From Niastella sp. OAS944 (GTDB lineage Bacteria; Bacteroidota; Bacteroidia; Chitinophagales; Chitinophagaceae): a stretch of DNA of 64,000 nt. Positions within the stretch are counted from its first letter, which is position 1. Each line of letters starts with the position of its first letter. Positions 53,386-61,610 of this stretch are shown here, piece after piece. The notes under the pieces are model-generated. The model was not told the origin of the DNA, searched no databases, and saw only the letters and a list, made by a program, of their open reading frames with translations. Where the stretch lies: positions 124,001 through 188,000 of the forward strand of contig JANUBW010000010.1 of NCBI GenBank assembly GCA_024809215.1. Reading direction: 5' to 3'. Made by a program: the position numbers and the translations under genes.

Positions 53386-54195
53386 TTAAACAATTTTTGA
53401 AAAATACCCAGTAACACTATTTACAATCGCTCCAATATCAGCATGATAAAATCCTGCGCTGTTCAGGCAGCCACATTCTACTATATAATAATTCTCGCCT
53501 GTTTCGCAAATGTCCATCACAAACACATCATGGGGTGTGTATTCCAGGCATCGCTGTTCGGCAAATTGTATCACTTCCTGCGGGCAACCCCTTTCTTTTT
53601 TAAGTTTAAAATCTTCGCGGTATTTGGAGGCAGTTACCACTTTATTGTTAACAATCCAAAGCCGCCATTCATAGCGCAGGTGGTATGGTTCAGATACAAC
53701 GATCTTACTATCCAGTGAAAGGCTTGTATTGTCGAACATCTTAAGTCGGTCGTACCAACTTTTGATTTCACTAAATTTCTTTACCTCTCCCGAAAAAGAT
53801 TTGCTGTCATCATCGGGCCTTATAAAGAGCGGCTTGTCGGCATCATAACCCTTTGATATCAATTCGCGGAACGAGGTTACCAGTGCGCCATGGTTCAACA
53901 TATGGCTGCCCCATTTGGCAAAATAGTTCTCAATGGAGAATGACTGCTGGTTGAAAAAGAAACCTTTGTTCAGGCTGCTATCTTTATACACCAGTTGTCC
54001 CATAGTGGTAGAACCATAGAATATGCTTTGCCGGCTTTTGTCAAAATCGGGCAACTGATCGGTGAAAGGAATGATATCAATTTCCATATAAGGAACACCG
54101 ATCTTTTCGCAACCCCGTACCAATTCCTTTAAATCATCTGTATTGGTAAGGTTGCGTTGAATAACCCATTGTATGTTGTCGTAGTTTGTGCTCAT
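53386..54195 (-). CDS. R2K-clade ATP-grasp protein (DUF4343-like)
   Basis: A 269-residue protein matching the R2K-type ATP-grasp families found in polymorphic-toxin and phage contexts. The substrate/ATP-binding Arg and Lys residues lie in LFIRPDDDSKSFSGEV (about 143-158) and YEWRLWIVNNKVVTASKYR (176-194). The metal-binding end of the fold is YTPHDVFVMDICE...YIVECGCLNSAGFY (about 220-256). Such enzymes ligate amino-group-bearing molecules using ATP; the target is unknown. The start at 54195 is the only ATG near the fold's N terminus. It stands between two small immunity-like genes. Confidence 0.75.
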   Translation of the reverse strand: MSTNYDNIQWVIQRNLTNTDDLKELVRGCEKIGVPYMEIDIIPFTDQLPDFDKSRQSIFYGSTTMGQLVYKDSSLNKGFFFNQQSFSIENYFAKWGSHMLNHGALVTSFRELISKGYDADKPLFIRPDDDSKSFSGEVKKFSEIKSWYDRLKMFDNTSLSLDSKIVVSEPYHLRYEWRLWIVNNKVVTASKYREDFKLKKERGCPQEVIQFAEQRCLEYTPHDVFVMDICETGENYYIVECGCLNSAGFYHADIGAIVNSVTGYFSKIV

Positions 54196-54216
54196 GAAGG
54201 TGAGTTGTTGCTTATA

Positions 54217-54672
54217 CTACCATTCGATTTCAGTGTTGTCATCATAAGGACTTTCGAGTCTTTTAAAATCTCTGATTCGTTGTATGACGCCGGTTTGGGC
54301 ATTAAGATTATGAATGCCTGGGTTATCGCTCCAGGGATCGTCTAATATTTCTACCTCGAAATTTCCAATCTGTCTGGCTGTAAATGGAAAATTTAGTTGC
54401 CGCGCAGCGGATGATTGACCTTCATTCAAATTGAATATGTGCGAGGGTGTCCATAAATAAGCAGGATGCGCTAAGACCAATGCCCAATTTTCATTTTTGT
54501 CAATTAATCCAAAAGATGGATCTCCATAACAGTCACCAAGGTAAATACTATGTCCAGTCATTTTTTTATATAAATAACAATACTCAAACTCATGACCCAG
54601 GACATAGTTTTTACTTTCAGCCAGTAGACGGAAATCTTTAGACTTATACACCTTCCGAATTTTGTTTTTCAT
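54217..54672 (-). CDS. Hypothetical protein, 151 aa
   Basis: I do not recognise this protein. It is rich in aromatic residues, with Cys in YCYLYKK and GDCYGD, and ends in an acidic tail (ESPYDDNTEIEW), features common among immunity proteins. No signal peptide or membrane helix. Its start overlaps the 3' end of the small membrane-protein gene by 29 bases, indicating translation coupling. It precedes the ATP-grasp gene by 21 bases. Confidence 0.6.
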   Translation of the reverse strand: MKNKIRKVYKSKDFRLLAESKNYVLGHEFEYCYLYKKMTGHSIYLGDCYGDPSFGLIDKNENWALVLAHPAYLWTPSHIFNLNEGQSSAARQLNFPFTARQIGNFEVEILDDPWSDNPGIHNLNAQTGVIQRIRDFKRLESPYDDNTEIEW

Positions 54673-54856
54673 ATCTCGACATATAAGCCAATGTTAAAAG
54701 CCCGCCACTCGCAATTACAGCGCCTCCTACAAAAGGAAAACCGGCACCAACAACGTCAACAAGATTTGCGGAGAATAAAAACGGAAGGCAGAAGCACATA
54801 CCAAATGTGCCTAAAGTAATACCTAGATAAGCGCCGAGTTTTGCTGTTTTTTTCAT
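54644..54856 (-). CDS. Small two-helix membrane protein, 70 aa
   Basis: Two hydrophobic segments (about residues 8-29 and 34-60) rich in Gly, with KKTAK at the N terminus and RYEKQNSEG at the C terminus, so both ends are likely in the cytoplasm. It overlaps the next gene by 29 bases. No family is evident. Within the cluster it is the only membrane protein, which could place the other members at the membrane. Confidence 0.55.
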   Translation of the reverse strand: MKKTAKLGAYLGITLGTFGMCFCLPFLFSANLVDVVGAGFPFVGGAVIASGGLLTLAYMSRYEKQNSEGV

Positions 54857-54895
54857 TTGAAAGGTTTTATGTTTAATAGGGTAAATGCTCTATTA

Positions 54896-55474
54896 CTAAA
54901 CCGTTATCCGCTTTCGCGTAACACTGTAAATATCAAAATCAGGGTGATGCCAGAACTTTTCAAGACCCAATTGCTGAAAGGTTTCCAGCTCATCGGAATA
55001 CATGGGGTACAGGCCGGCAATATTTATTTTATAGTCGAGCCCGATATCGATATTCAAATAATCCTCTTTTCTTAAAATAGCCGGCGCAAAAATAAAGAAG
55101 GCATCCATCTCACTGTCTTCACTTATTTGTCCGAACTCAAGTACCCGGCCATAGCTGAAATCAAATTCACCACGAAGGTTGTTGGCTAAGTAGCCCATGG
55201 CCGCCGGCCAGTCGAGTGATGACGATTCGGTAGTGATACACAATTCCGGCCTGCCAAATTTCCATTCAGGATGTTTTACCAGCGACAATCCATACGTTAT
55301 GCCGGTAATGTAGCCAGGCTCGGGTATGTCTTTATATACTATTATAGTTACCCCCGGCAGTCCCTCTATCAGGCTTTCTTCTTTATAAAATTGAGGCTCG
55401 GCCTGAAAGATGGCATCCAGGTGGCTCAGGTATTTTTCAACGGGCATAGTGCCGTTGTTATTTAGTTCTGCCAT
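54896..55474 (-). CDS. SUFU (suppressor of fused)-domain protein
   Basis: A 192-residue protein matching the bacterial SUFU-domain family. The SUFU pattern is visible in YGLSLVKHPEWKFGRPELCI (residues 81-100), SLDWPAAMGYLANNLRG (about 106-122) and FDFSYGRVLEFG. SUFU domains are known as immunity proteins in polymorphic-toxin loci. No toxin gene is visible here. The gene lies between a 108-aa protein and the small membrane protein. No signal peptide. Confidence 0.8.
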   Translation of the reverse strand: MAELNNNGTMPVEKYLSHLDAIFQAEPQFYKEESLIEGLPGVTIIVYKDIPEPGYITGITYGLSLVKHPEWKFGRPELCITTESSSLDWPAAMGYLANNLRGEFDFSYGRVLEFGQISEDSEMDAFFIFAPAILRKEDYLNIDIGLDYKINIAGLYPMYSDELETFQQLGLEKFWHHPDFDIYSVTRKRITV

Positions 55475-55492
55475 ATGGTTTATTTATAATGG

Positions 55493-55819
55493 TTATTGAT
55501 CGTTTTCTGTATAAACAACCAATACTTCTATTTCTATTCCGGTATATGCTTTGAGTTTTACTTCAACTTCTTCTACTATCTTCCTGGCTTTTTCAAACCT
55601 CATCGTACGGTTAAAGCTCATTCTAATACCTCTTGGTTCGCGCGAATAACTGAACTCATCTTTGCCTACCTGGTACCAGATACGGTCTTTTTTTGACTCC
55701 TTTTTCCATGATGTGTAATCAGGTGTCATAAGGGTATCGAAATCCTCTGGTTTTATTTCAATATTACCCGGTGTTATTAAAAACTCAAAGTCTTTTCCCG
55801 TTAATTCTGTCCTGTACAT
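55493..55819 (-). CDS. Hypothetical protein, 108 aa (first of the immunity-like cluster)
   Basis: I do not recognise this protein. It is charged, with a beta-rich N-terminal half (GKDFEFLITPGNIEIKPEDF) and a helical stretch (MRFEKARKIVEEVEVKLKAY), then EIEVLVVYTEN. It starts the six-gene minus-strand unit, 18 bases before the SUFU gene. Upstream (55820-55995) is the divergent space to the GH74-like gene, which has a TAAATTTG element for the other strand. Confidence 0.6.
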   Translation of the reverse strand: MYRTELTGKDFEFLITPGNIEIKPEDFDTLMTPDYTSWKKESKKDRIWYQVGKDEFSYSREPRGIRMSFNRTMRFEKARKIVEEVEVKLKAYTGIEIEVLVVYTENDQ

Positions 55820-55954
55820 TGATTTTGAGTTGGTTTTTAATGCAAACGATTGCGCAAATTTTTTAATGTATCCTATTAAGATATTTAAAAATATTTGAAT
55901 AAAAACTCACAGTTCTTAGGCAAAATAATATTAAGATTCTGTTGAAGGTGAAAA

Positions 55955-55962
55955 TAAATTTG
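55955..55962 (+). promoter_or_regulatory. -7 promoter element of the GH74-like gene
   Basis: TAAATTTG, exact TAnnTTTG match, 33 bases before the ATG; leader of about 27 bases. No convincing -33 element. Confidence 0.4.
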
Positions 55963-55995
55963 ATGACTAACATTTTCCCACCATAACCTTCAACG

Positions 55996-58900
55996 ATGAA
56001 AAACGATTGCTACTGCTTATTGACGATTGCCTGCCTCCTCATGTGTGGCATGGTAAAAGGCCAGGCTTATACCTGGAATCAGGTGCGAATAGGAGGATCA
56101 GGTGCCATACCTACCTTCGTCGCTCACCCGAAAGTTCCCGATCTGTATTTTGTCACCACCGACGTGGGCACACCTTACCGGTGGAACAAAAATCTGCAGA
56201 AATGGGAACATATGATGCTTTTTGAAAAAATTCCTGTCAACTATTGGCGATGGGAATACAACCAACGCTGCGGTAGCATTGCCGTTGACCCCAACGATGC
56301 CACCGGTAATATTCTGTATGCTATTGTAGAAAACAGTGAAGGGCCTTTGCCCGGCCAGGGAAATAAAAATGTTGGTACCATTTTAAAAAGTACCAACAGG
56401 GGCGATACCTGGACCGATCTACATGTGCCCATAGCTTCTCATCCCAATGAAGTAAAAAGTTATGACAACCGCCTGGTTGTTGATCCCAGCAACAGCAATG
56501 TTGTTTATGCAGTGTCTGATGCAACCGGCGCCTGGAAAAGTGCTAATGCCGGCGCCAGCTGGACCAGCATTAGCACCATCAATAACCCTACCAGCAATAT
56601 AGGTTTTATTATTCTTGACACCAGTGCAGGTACAATAACGGTGAATGGTAAAACGGTTACAAAACGTATTTACCTGGGCCGCCCGAACGGGGTTGAAGTA
56701 TCGGATAATGGCGGGCAATCATGGGAGTTAATGGCCAACAGTCCAACCAGACCTGTACGTGCCACCATTCATGGCAATGGCACTATGTATGTTACTTCCA
56801 ATCACTTTATGGTTAAGAAAGGTATTTTCAAATATGCCAATGGAAGCTGGCAGGATATTTCGCCTATTTATATAAATCCCAATGATACCATAGACAAAAG
56901 AAGCTTTGCAAAAGTAGCTGTTAATCCGGCCAACTCGGAAAACATCATCGTAGGTACATTTGCCGGTTGGCAAACAGATACTTACTGGATCTCGCAGGAG
57001 GGCGGTGCACCCGGTAAATACACCAAAGCGAAGATCAGCCGCGACAATACTGAAGCGCCGCATTCGTTCAATGATGGTTTATCGTATAATGCACCCGGTC
57101 ATGCTCCTTTTGGATACACCTGGGACCCCTTTTACCCGCAGCGAATATGGCTCACCGACTTGCTTGATGTTGTATCAACCGATAATATTTTTGCTGAGAC
57201 ACAAGACTGGAAGGTGAGGGTTGTGGGATTGGAAGAAATTATGGTAACGGGTCCCATGGTTTGCCCGCCAAGTGGAAAAAATGTATTGCTTACTGTTACT
57301 GCCGATGTAGCCGGCGCTCATCACCGTTCACTTACAGAACCATTGGCGGAGGGTGCAGTTACTAAAACCGCCCTAAATGTAAATACATGGCAGGGATTGA
57401 ATTCACAGGGAGTTGCTTTTCAATATACCAATCCCGAATTTGTGATACGTGTTGGCAGCAATGGCTGGGGATTGTATGATAGTATTACAGACTCCCGGTC
57501 CGGATATTCTACCGACGGCGGCGATCACTATACGCGGTTCCCTAAATCACCGGGCTTACGGGGGCGGGTGGCCGTATCGGCCAACTCGCAACGCATTGTG
57601 TGGTTAACACAATGGGATCCAACCAACCCCAATGGTGTAGGCAGCGTGTACTGGTCGAATGATTTGGGCAGCAGCTGGACAAGATCACTCAATGCGCCTA
57701 CAGGTATTTTGCCAAAAGGTAGCCAATGGACGGCAACACATGGGCAGAACCACCTGGTTGCCGATAAAGTGAATGGAAATTATTTCTACATCTGGGACCG
57801 CGGTAGTTTTTATGTAAGCAGCGATGGCGGCGTGTCGTTTCAAAAAACAACTGCTACAGGGTTAAGTGCTAATAATGGTTCCAATCCTAACGGAACCGGT
57901 TATGCCACATTTACAAACGTAGAAGTAACGCCGGGCAAAACCGGTGATGTGTGGATCTGTCATCATACTGAATCGTCGGCTGCTGCAAGCGGGTTATTTC
58001 ATACTACCGATACCGGAAAAACATTTACCCGCGTGGGCGGTACCACCTTCGCACCCAAATGGATAGCCGTTGCCATGAGCGATACCACGCCCAATGCACA
58101 CCTGGTATTGTATACCACAAGCGCTGTATACCCCATCAATGATATTTACTTTGGCGCTTTCAGGTCCGACGATACCGGCCGTACCTGGAATACCATTCTC
58201 GACCGCATGCCGGGTACAGCACCAAATATTACAGCAGATAATCGTGGCCGTATGATCATCAGCTGTTCGGGTAATGGTATATTCTTTGGAGCACCGGTGA
58301 GGGGTCCGGTACAGGCTGTAGAAATAGTAAACCCTAAATCCGATACGTTGATAGTGGGATATTCCATCAGGCTCAATGCAAAACTAACACCTGCATATCC
58401 CAACAATCCAGCGGTTACCTGGAGCACCTCAGATACCACAAAAGCAAAAGTAGATCAATATGGAAATGTAACGGGTATTAATTCCGGCCCGGTTACCATT
58501 ACTGTAACAACGGTCGATGGCGGCAAAACCGACAATCATAATTTGTTGATCATTCCGCCTACCATCTCAACAGGCATTGCTGTTGATAGTGTGGTATATG
58601 GTACGGTACAAACGCCAAAACAAATTGAAGCCTCGCTAATACCAGCCAATACTACCAATAAAATATTGAACTGGTCGGTGGCCGATACTGCCATTGCTAA
58701 AGTAAGCAGCAATGGTATTGTGAGCGGATTGAAACTGGGCACAACCACACTTACCATAACGGCTGCTGATGGCGGCTCAACCAAAACAGTTCAGTTAAAA
58801 GTAACCAACATCATTACGGCGTATAATGCCGGCACCGAAAACCATCCTTCGCTTCCCCCTACGCCTTATGCGAATGTTACGTTTGGGCAGTTTTTGCCGG

Positions 58901-61458
58901 AAGGTGTTGGCGGAACCGATAAACGCTGGCATGGTGGGTATGTATCAACCAATAATGTTACGGCAACTGTTGATGTAAGCGGAATAACCGAGCCGGCGCC
59001 GCCGCAGGTATATCAGTATGTACGTATTTCCAAAGTGAACGTAACGCCGCTGCGTTATTATTTCCGTAATCTTATTGTTGGCGCTACTTACAGTATACGG
59101 TTACATTTCTTTGAGCACGACAATGCGCAAAAAACAAACCGCGTCTTTTCGGTAAAAGCCACTAATGGCGATAGTTTGATCGAATTCAATCCTTACGCGG
59201 CCGCAGGTAATAAACTGAATACAGTTGTTACCCGTACATTAAGTGTAAAGGCCGATAACAATGGTGTGGCTACCGTAACTTTTTATCCAAAGATGGCAAC
59301 AAACGATCCGCACAGTGCAACCGTTGCTGCTGTAGAACTGCGGGTTATTCCATTGCAGGGTATTGCCATTCAGTCAAACAGCGATACCATTTCGGTAAAC
59401 CATACCGATACGTTACAACTGGTTACCAACCCTGTAAACGCTAGTAACAGAAGCGTGGTATACAAAACTTCCAATGAATCTGTTGCTACGGTAAACCTGA
59501 ACGGCGTGGTAACTGGTAAGGCGGCCGGCACCGTAACCATAACGGCAACTTCAGTGGAAGGTAATTACGCTTCTACCAAAAACTACACAGTAGTATATAC
59601 ACCGGTAACTTCAGTTACATTGAATACAACAAACGCCAACATCTTTGTTGGCGACACTATTCCATTAACCGCTACCGTGCTTCCGGCAAAGGCCAGTAAC
59701 AAAACCATTGTATGGACTTCCGCTGACACTACCATTGCCAAGGTAAGTGCCACGGGTTTTGTAAACGGGGTAAAAGAAGGTGACGTTGTCATCAAAGCTA
59801 CTTCGGCCGATAATGCTACAAAATTTGCGCAGGCTTCTGTTCATGTGGCCAATGTACTTGCTACCTCAGTTACACTTACGCCATCGCCTGCCATAGTTGG
59901 CGAAAGGGATACGGTAACGCTAAAAGCGACATTTACGCCGGCCAACACTTCTATTAAAACACTTACCTGGAGCAGCTCCGATACTACGGTAGCCAAAATA
60001 AATAACACGGGTAAAATAACAGCTATTAAGCAGGGCACAACCACCATCACTGCTATTACCCAGGATACCTCGGGCGTTTCAACAACATTGCCTGTTACCA
60101 TTGTCCCTTTTGATTCATGTGGTGGTATTAAGAACAATGGCTTTGAAAGCGGTATGGTGAATTGGGTATCTTATTGGAAAAATACACCCACACCCGGTGC
60201 CGTATATACCATGAATGGCAAGGGACATACCGGTGATAAAGCAGTGACTATGGGTTTTACGGAAGATAAAACCGGACTAAACATAGAAGGCTCAGTACCT
60301 GTACCCGGCGGTGGCGTTATCGTATTTACAAAATGGGTGAAAGTTGAACAGGGCGCTACGGGTTATCCATGGTGGGCCGGCTATGGCGTTAAGTTTGTAG
60401 ATGCTTTGGGGGCCCCAACGGGTAATGCAGATTATCAAAAGAACCTTACCGGTGTGCCTGCCTATATGGGCCAATGGGCGCAGATTCGCGATACAGTGAC
60501 CCTGCCCGATAGCGCACGTGGCCTTACTTTTTGGGCAGCCAAAGAAGGACCCGGCACTGTATGGTTCGATGATTTTTGCATAGAGGTTATAACAACCAAT
60601 CGCTCGGTTATATATGCGGTAAATGCAGGCACCCAGCAAAACAATACCGGTTTACCGCAAACGCCTTACTATAATACAACCTTTGCTCAATACCTGCCCG
60701 AAGGCCCCGGCCAAACCTATGCACGCTGGCATGGAGGTTATACCTGGATCCAGAACATTACCTCGCCGGTTGATGTAACGGGTGTTGAAGACCCGGCGCC
60801 GCCCCAGGTGTACGAATACATGCGCATTTCAAAAGTGAACATGACACCTATGCGTTATTATGTGCGCGATCTTACACCCAATACGTATTATAACATCCGG
60901 TTGCATTTTGTAGAGCCCGATAATGTTCAAAAGAACAACCGCATCTTCTCGGTAAAAGCTACCAACGGTATCGATAGCCTTACCGATTTCAATCCTTACG
61001 CGGCTGCCGGCAACAAATTGAATACCGCCGTTATTCGTACGCTCACTGCCAGGGCCGATGCCAATGGGCTTATTGTTGTATGGTTTTATCCAAAGACGGG
61101 CATGTACGACCCATATAGCGCATCGCTGGCGGCACTGGAAGTACGCACCCTTGCACAACAACCTTCCATGGCCCGTATAGGCCAAACAGCGAACAACAAT
61201 ACTATTAGCCGCGTGCTGTCGTTGGCGGCCGATGTTTTCCCTAATCCTGCAGAAGGTGGCTTTAATATAAAAATAACATCGCCTTCGGCTGAAAAAGTGT
61301 TGCTTACGGTTGTTGATAATTATGGCCGGTTGATCTATTCAAAACAGGTGAATGCCAACCAAACTTATCTGCTTGGAGAAAAATTGAAAGCGGGTATTTA
61401 TCATGTTAAGGTGAAACAGGGCGCTCAAAATAAAACTATCAAGATTGTGAAAAAGTAA
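55996..61458 (+). CDS. Giant GH74-like secreted glycosidase with Ig, lectin-like and T9SS domains
   Basis: An 1820-residue exported protein. Signal peptide to about residue 22, then a double beta-propeller of GH74 type (about 25-765; opening WNQVRIGGSGAIPT, candidate catalytic Asp56 in TTDVGTPYRW and a second Asp in WDRGSFYVSSDGG), typical of xyloglucanases. Two BIG2 domains (768-850, 855-935), a malectin-like module (938-1120), three more BIG2 (1120-1370), a CBM4/9-like module starting GGIKNNGFESGMVNW (1371-1533), a second malectin-like copy (1537-1718) and a T9SS sorting domain (1748-1820). Xyloglucan or a related glucan is the probable substrate. Confidence 0.9.
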   Translation: MKNDCYCLLTIACLLMCGMVKGQAYTWNQVRIGGSGAIPTFVAHPKVPDLYFVTTDVGTPYRWNKNLQKWEHMMLFEKIPVNYWRWEYNQRCGSIAVDPNDATGNILYAIVENSEGPLPGQGNKNVGTILKSTNRGDTWTDLHVPIASHPNEVKSYDNRLVVDPSNSNVVYAVSDATGAWKSANAGASWTSISTINNPTSNIGFIILDTSAGTITVNGKTVTKRIYLGRPNGVEVSDNGGQSWELMANSPTRPVRATIHGNGTMYVTSNHFMVKKGIFKYANGSWQDISPIYINPNDTIDKRSFAKVAVNPANSENIIVGTFAGWQTDTYWISQEGGAPGKYTKAKISRDNTEAPHSFNDGLSYNAPGHAPFGYTWDPFYPQRIWLTDLLDVVSTDNIFAETQDWKVRVVGLEEIMVTGPMVCPPSGKNVLLTVTADVAGAHHRSLTEPLAEGAVTKTALNVNTWQGLNSQGVAFQYTNPEFVIRVGSNGWGLYDSITDSRSGYSTDGGDHYTRFPKSPGLRGRVAVSANSQRIVWLTQWDPTNPNGVGSVYWSNDLGSSWTRSLNAPTGILPKGSQWTATHGQNHLVADKVNGNYFYIWDRGSFYVSSDGGVSFQKTTATGLSANNGSNPNGTGYATFTNVEVTPGKTGDVWICHHTESSAAASGLFHTTDTGKTFTRVGGTTFAPKWIAVAMSDTTPNAHLVLYTTSAVYPINDIYFGAFRSDDTGRTWNTILDRMPGTAPNITADNRGRMIISCSGNGIFFGAPVRGPVQAVEIVNPKSDTLIVGYSIRLNAKLTPAYPNNPAVTWSTSDTTKAKVDQYGNVTGINSGPVTITVTTVDGGKTDNHNLLIIPPTISTGIAVDSVVYGTVQTPKQIEASLIPANTTNKILNWSVADTAIAKVSSNGIVSGLKLGTTTLTITAADGGSTKTVQLKVTNIITAYNAGTENHPSLPPTPYANVTFGQFLPEGVGGTDKRWHGGYVSTNNVTATVDVSGITEPAPPQVYQYVRISKVNVTPLRYYFRNLIVGATYSIRLHFFEHDNAQKTNRVFSVKATNGDSLIEFNPYAAAGNKLNTVVTRTLSVKADNNGVATVTFYPKMATNDPHSATVAAVELRVIPLQGIAIQSNSDTISVNHTDTLQLVTNPVNASNRSVVYKTSNESVATVNLNGVVTGKAAGTVTITATSVEGNYASTKNYTVVYTPVTSVTLNTTNANIFVGDTIPLTATVLPAKASNKTIVWTSADTTIAKVSATGFVNGVKEGDVVIKATSADNATKFAQASVHVANVLATSVTLTPSPAIVGERDTVTLKATFTPANTSIKTLTWSSSDTTVAKINNTGKITAIKQGTTTITAITQDTSGVSTTLPVTIVPFDSCGGIKNNGFESGMVNWVSYWKNTPTPGAVYTMNGKGHTGDKAVTMGFTEDKTGLNIEGSVPVPGGGVIVFTKWVKVEQGATGYPWWAGYGVKFVDALGAPTGNADYQKNLTGVPAYMGQWAQIRDTVTLPDSARGLTFWAAKEGPGTVWFDDFCIEVITTNRSVIYAVNAGTQQNNTGLPQTPYYNTTFAQYLPEGPGQTYARWHGGYTWIQNITSPVDVTGVEDPAPPQVYEYMRISKVNMTPMRYYVRDLTPNTYYNIRLHFVEPDNVQKNNRIFSVKATNGIDSLTDFNPYAAAGNKLNTAVIRTLTARADANGLIVVWFYPKTGMYDPYSASLAALEVRTLAQQPSMARIGQTANNNTISRVLSLAADVFPNPAEGGFNIKITSPSAEKVLLTVVDNYGRLIYSKQVNANQTYLLGEKLKAGIYHVKVKQGAQNKTIKIVKK

Positions 61459-61472
61459 TGGGGTATAGTCAA

Positions 61473-61510
61473 AATAAAGTTTCCCCGCTCGTGGGGAAGC
61501 TTTATTCTTT
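61473..61510 (+). terminator. Intrinsic terminator of the GH74-like gene
   Basis: 14-bp stem with one G-U pair (61473-61486, 61493-61506; core TTTCCCC/GGGGAAG), 6-base loop, then CTTTTC. Confidence 0.8.
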
Positions 61511-61610
61511 TCAAAAAAAATAATACAACTAATTGCGCATAATCAAGCTATACTGTTAAATTCAACGACTGCTTTCAAAACTTCTATTCTCTAACATTTA
61601 AATGCTGCTT

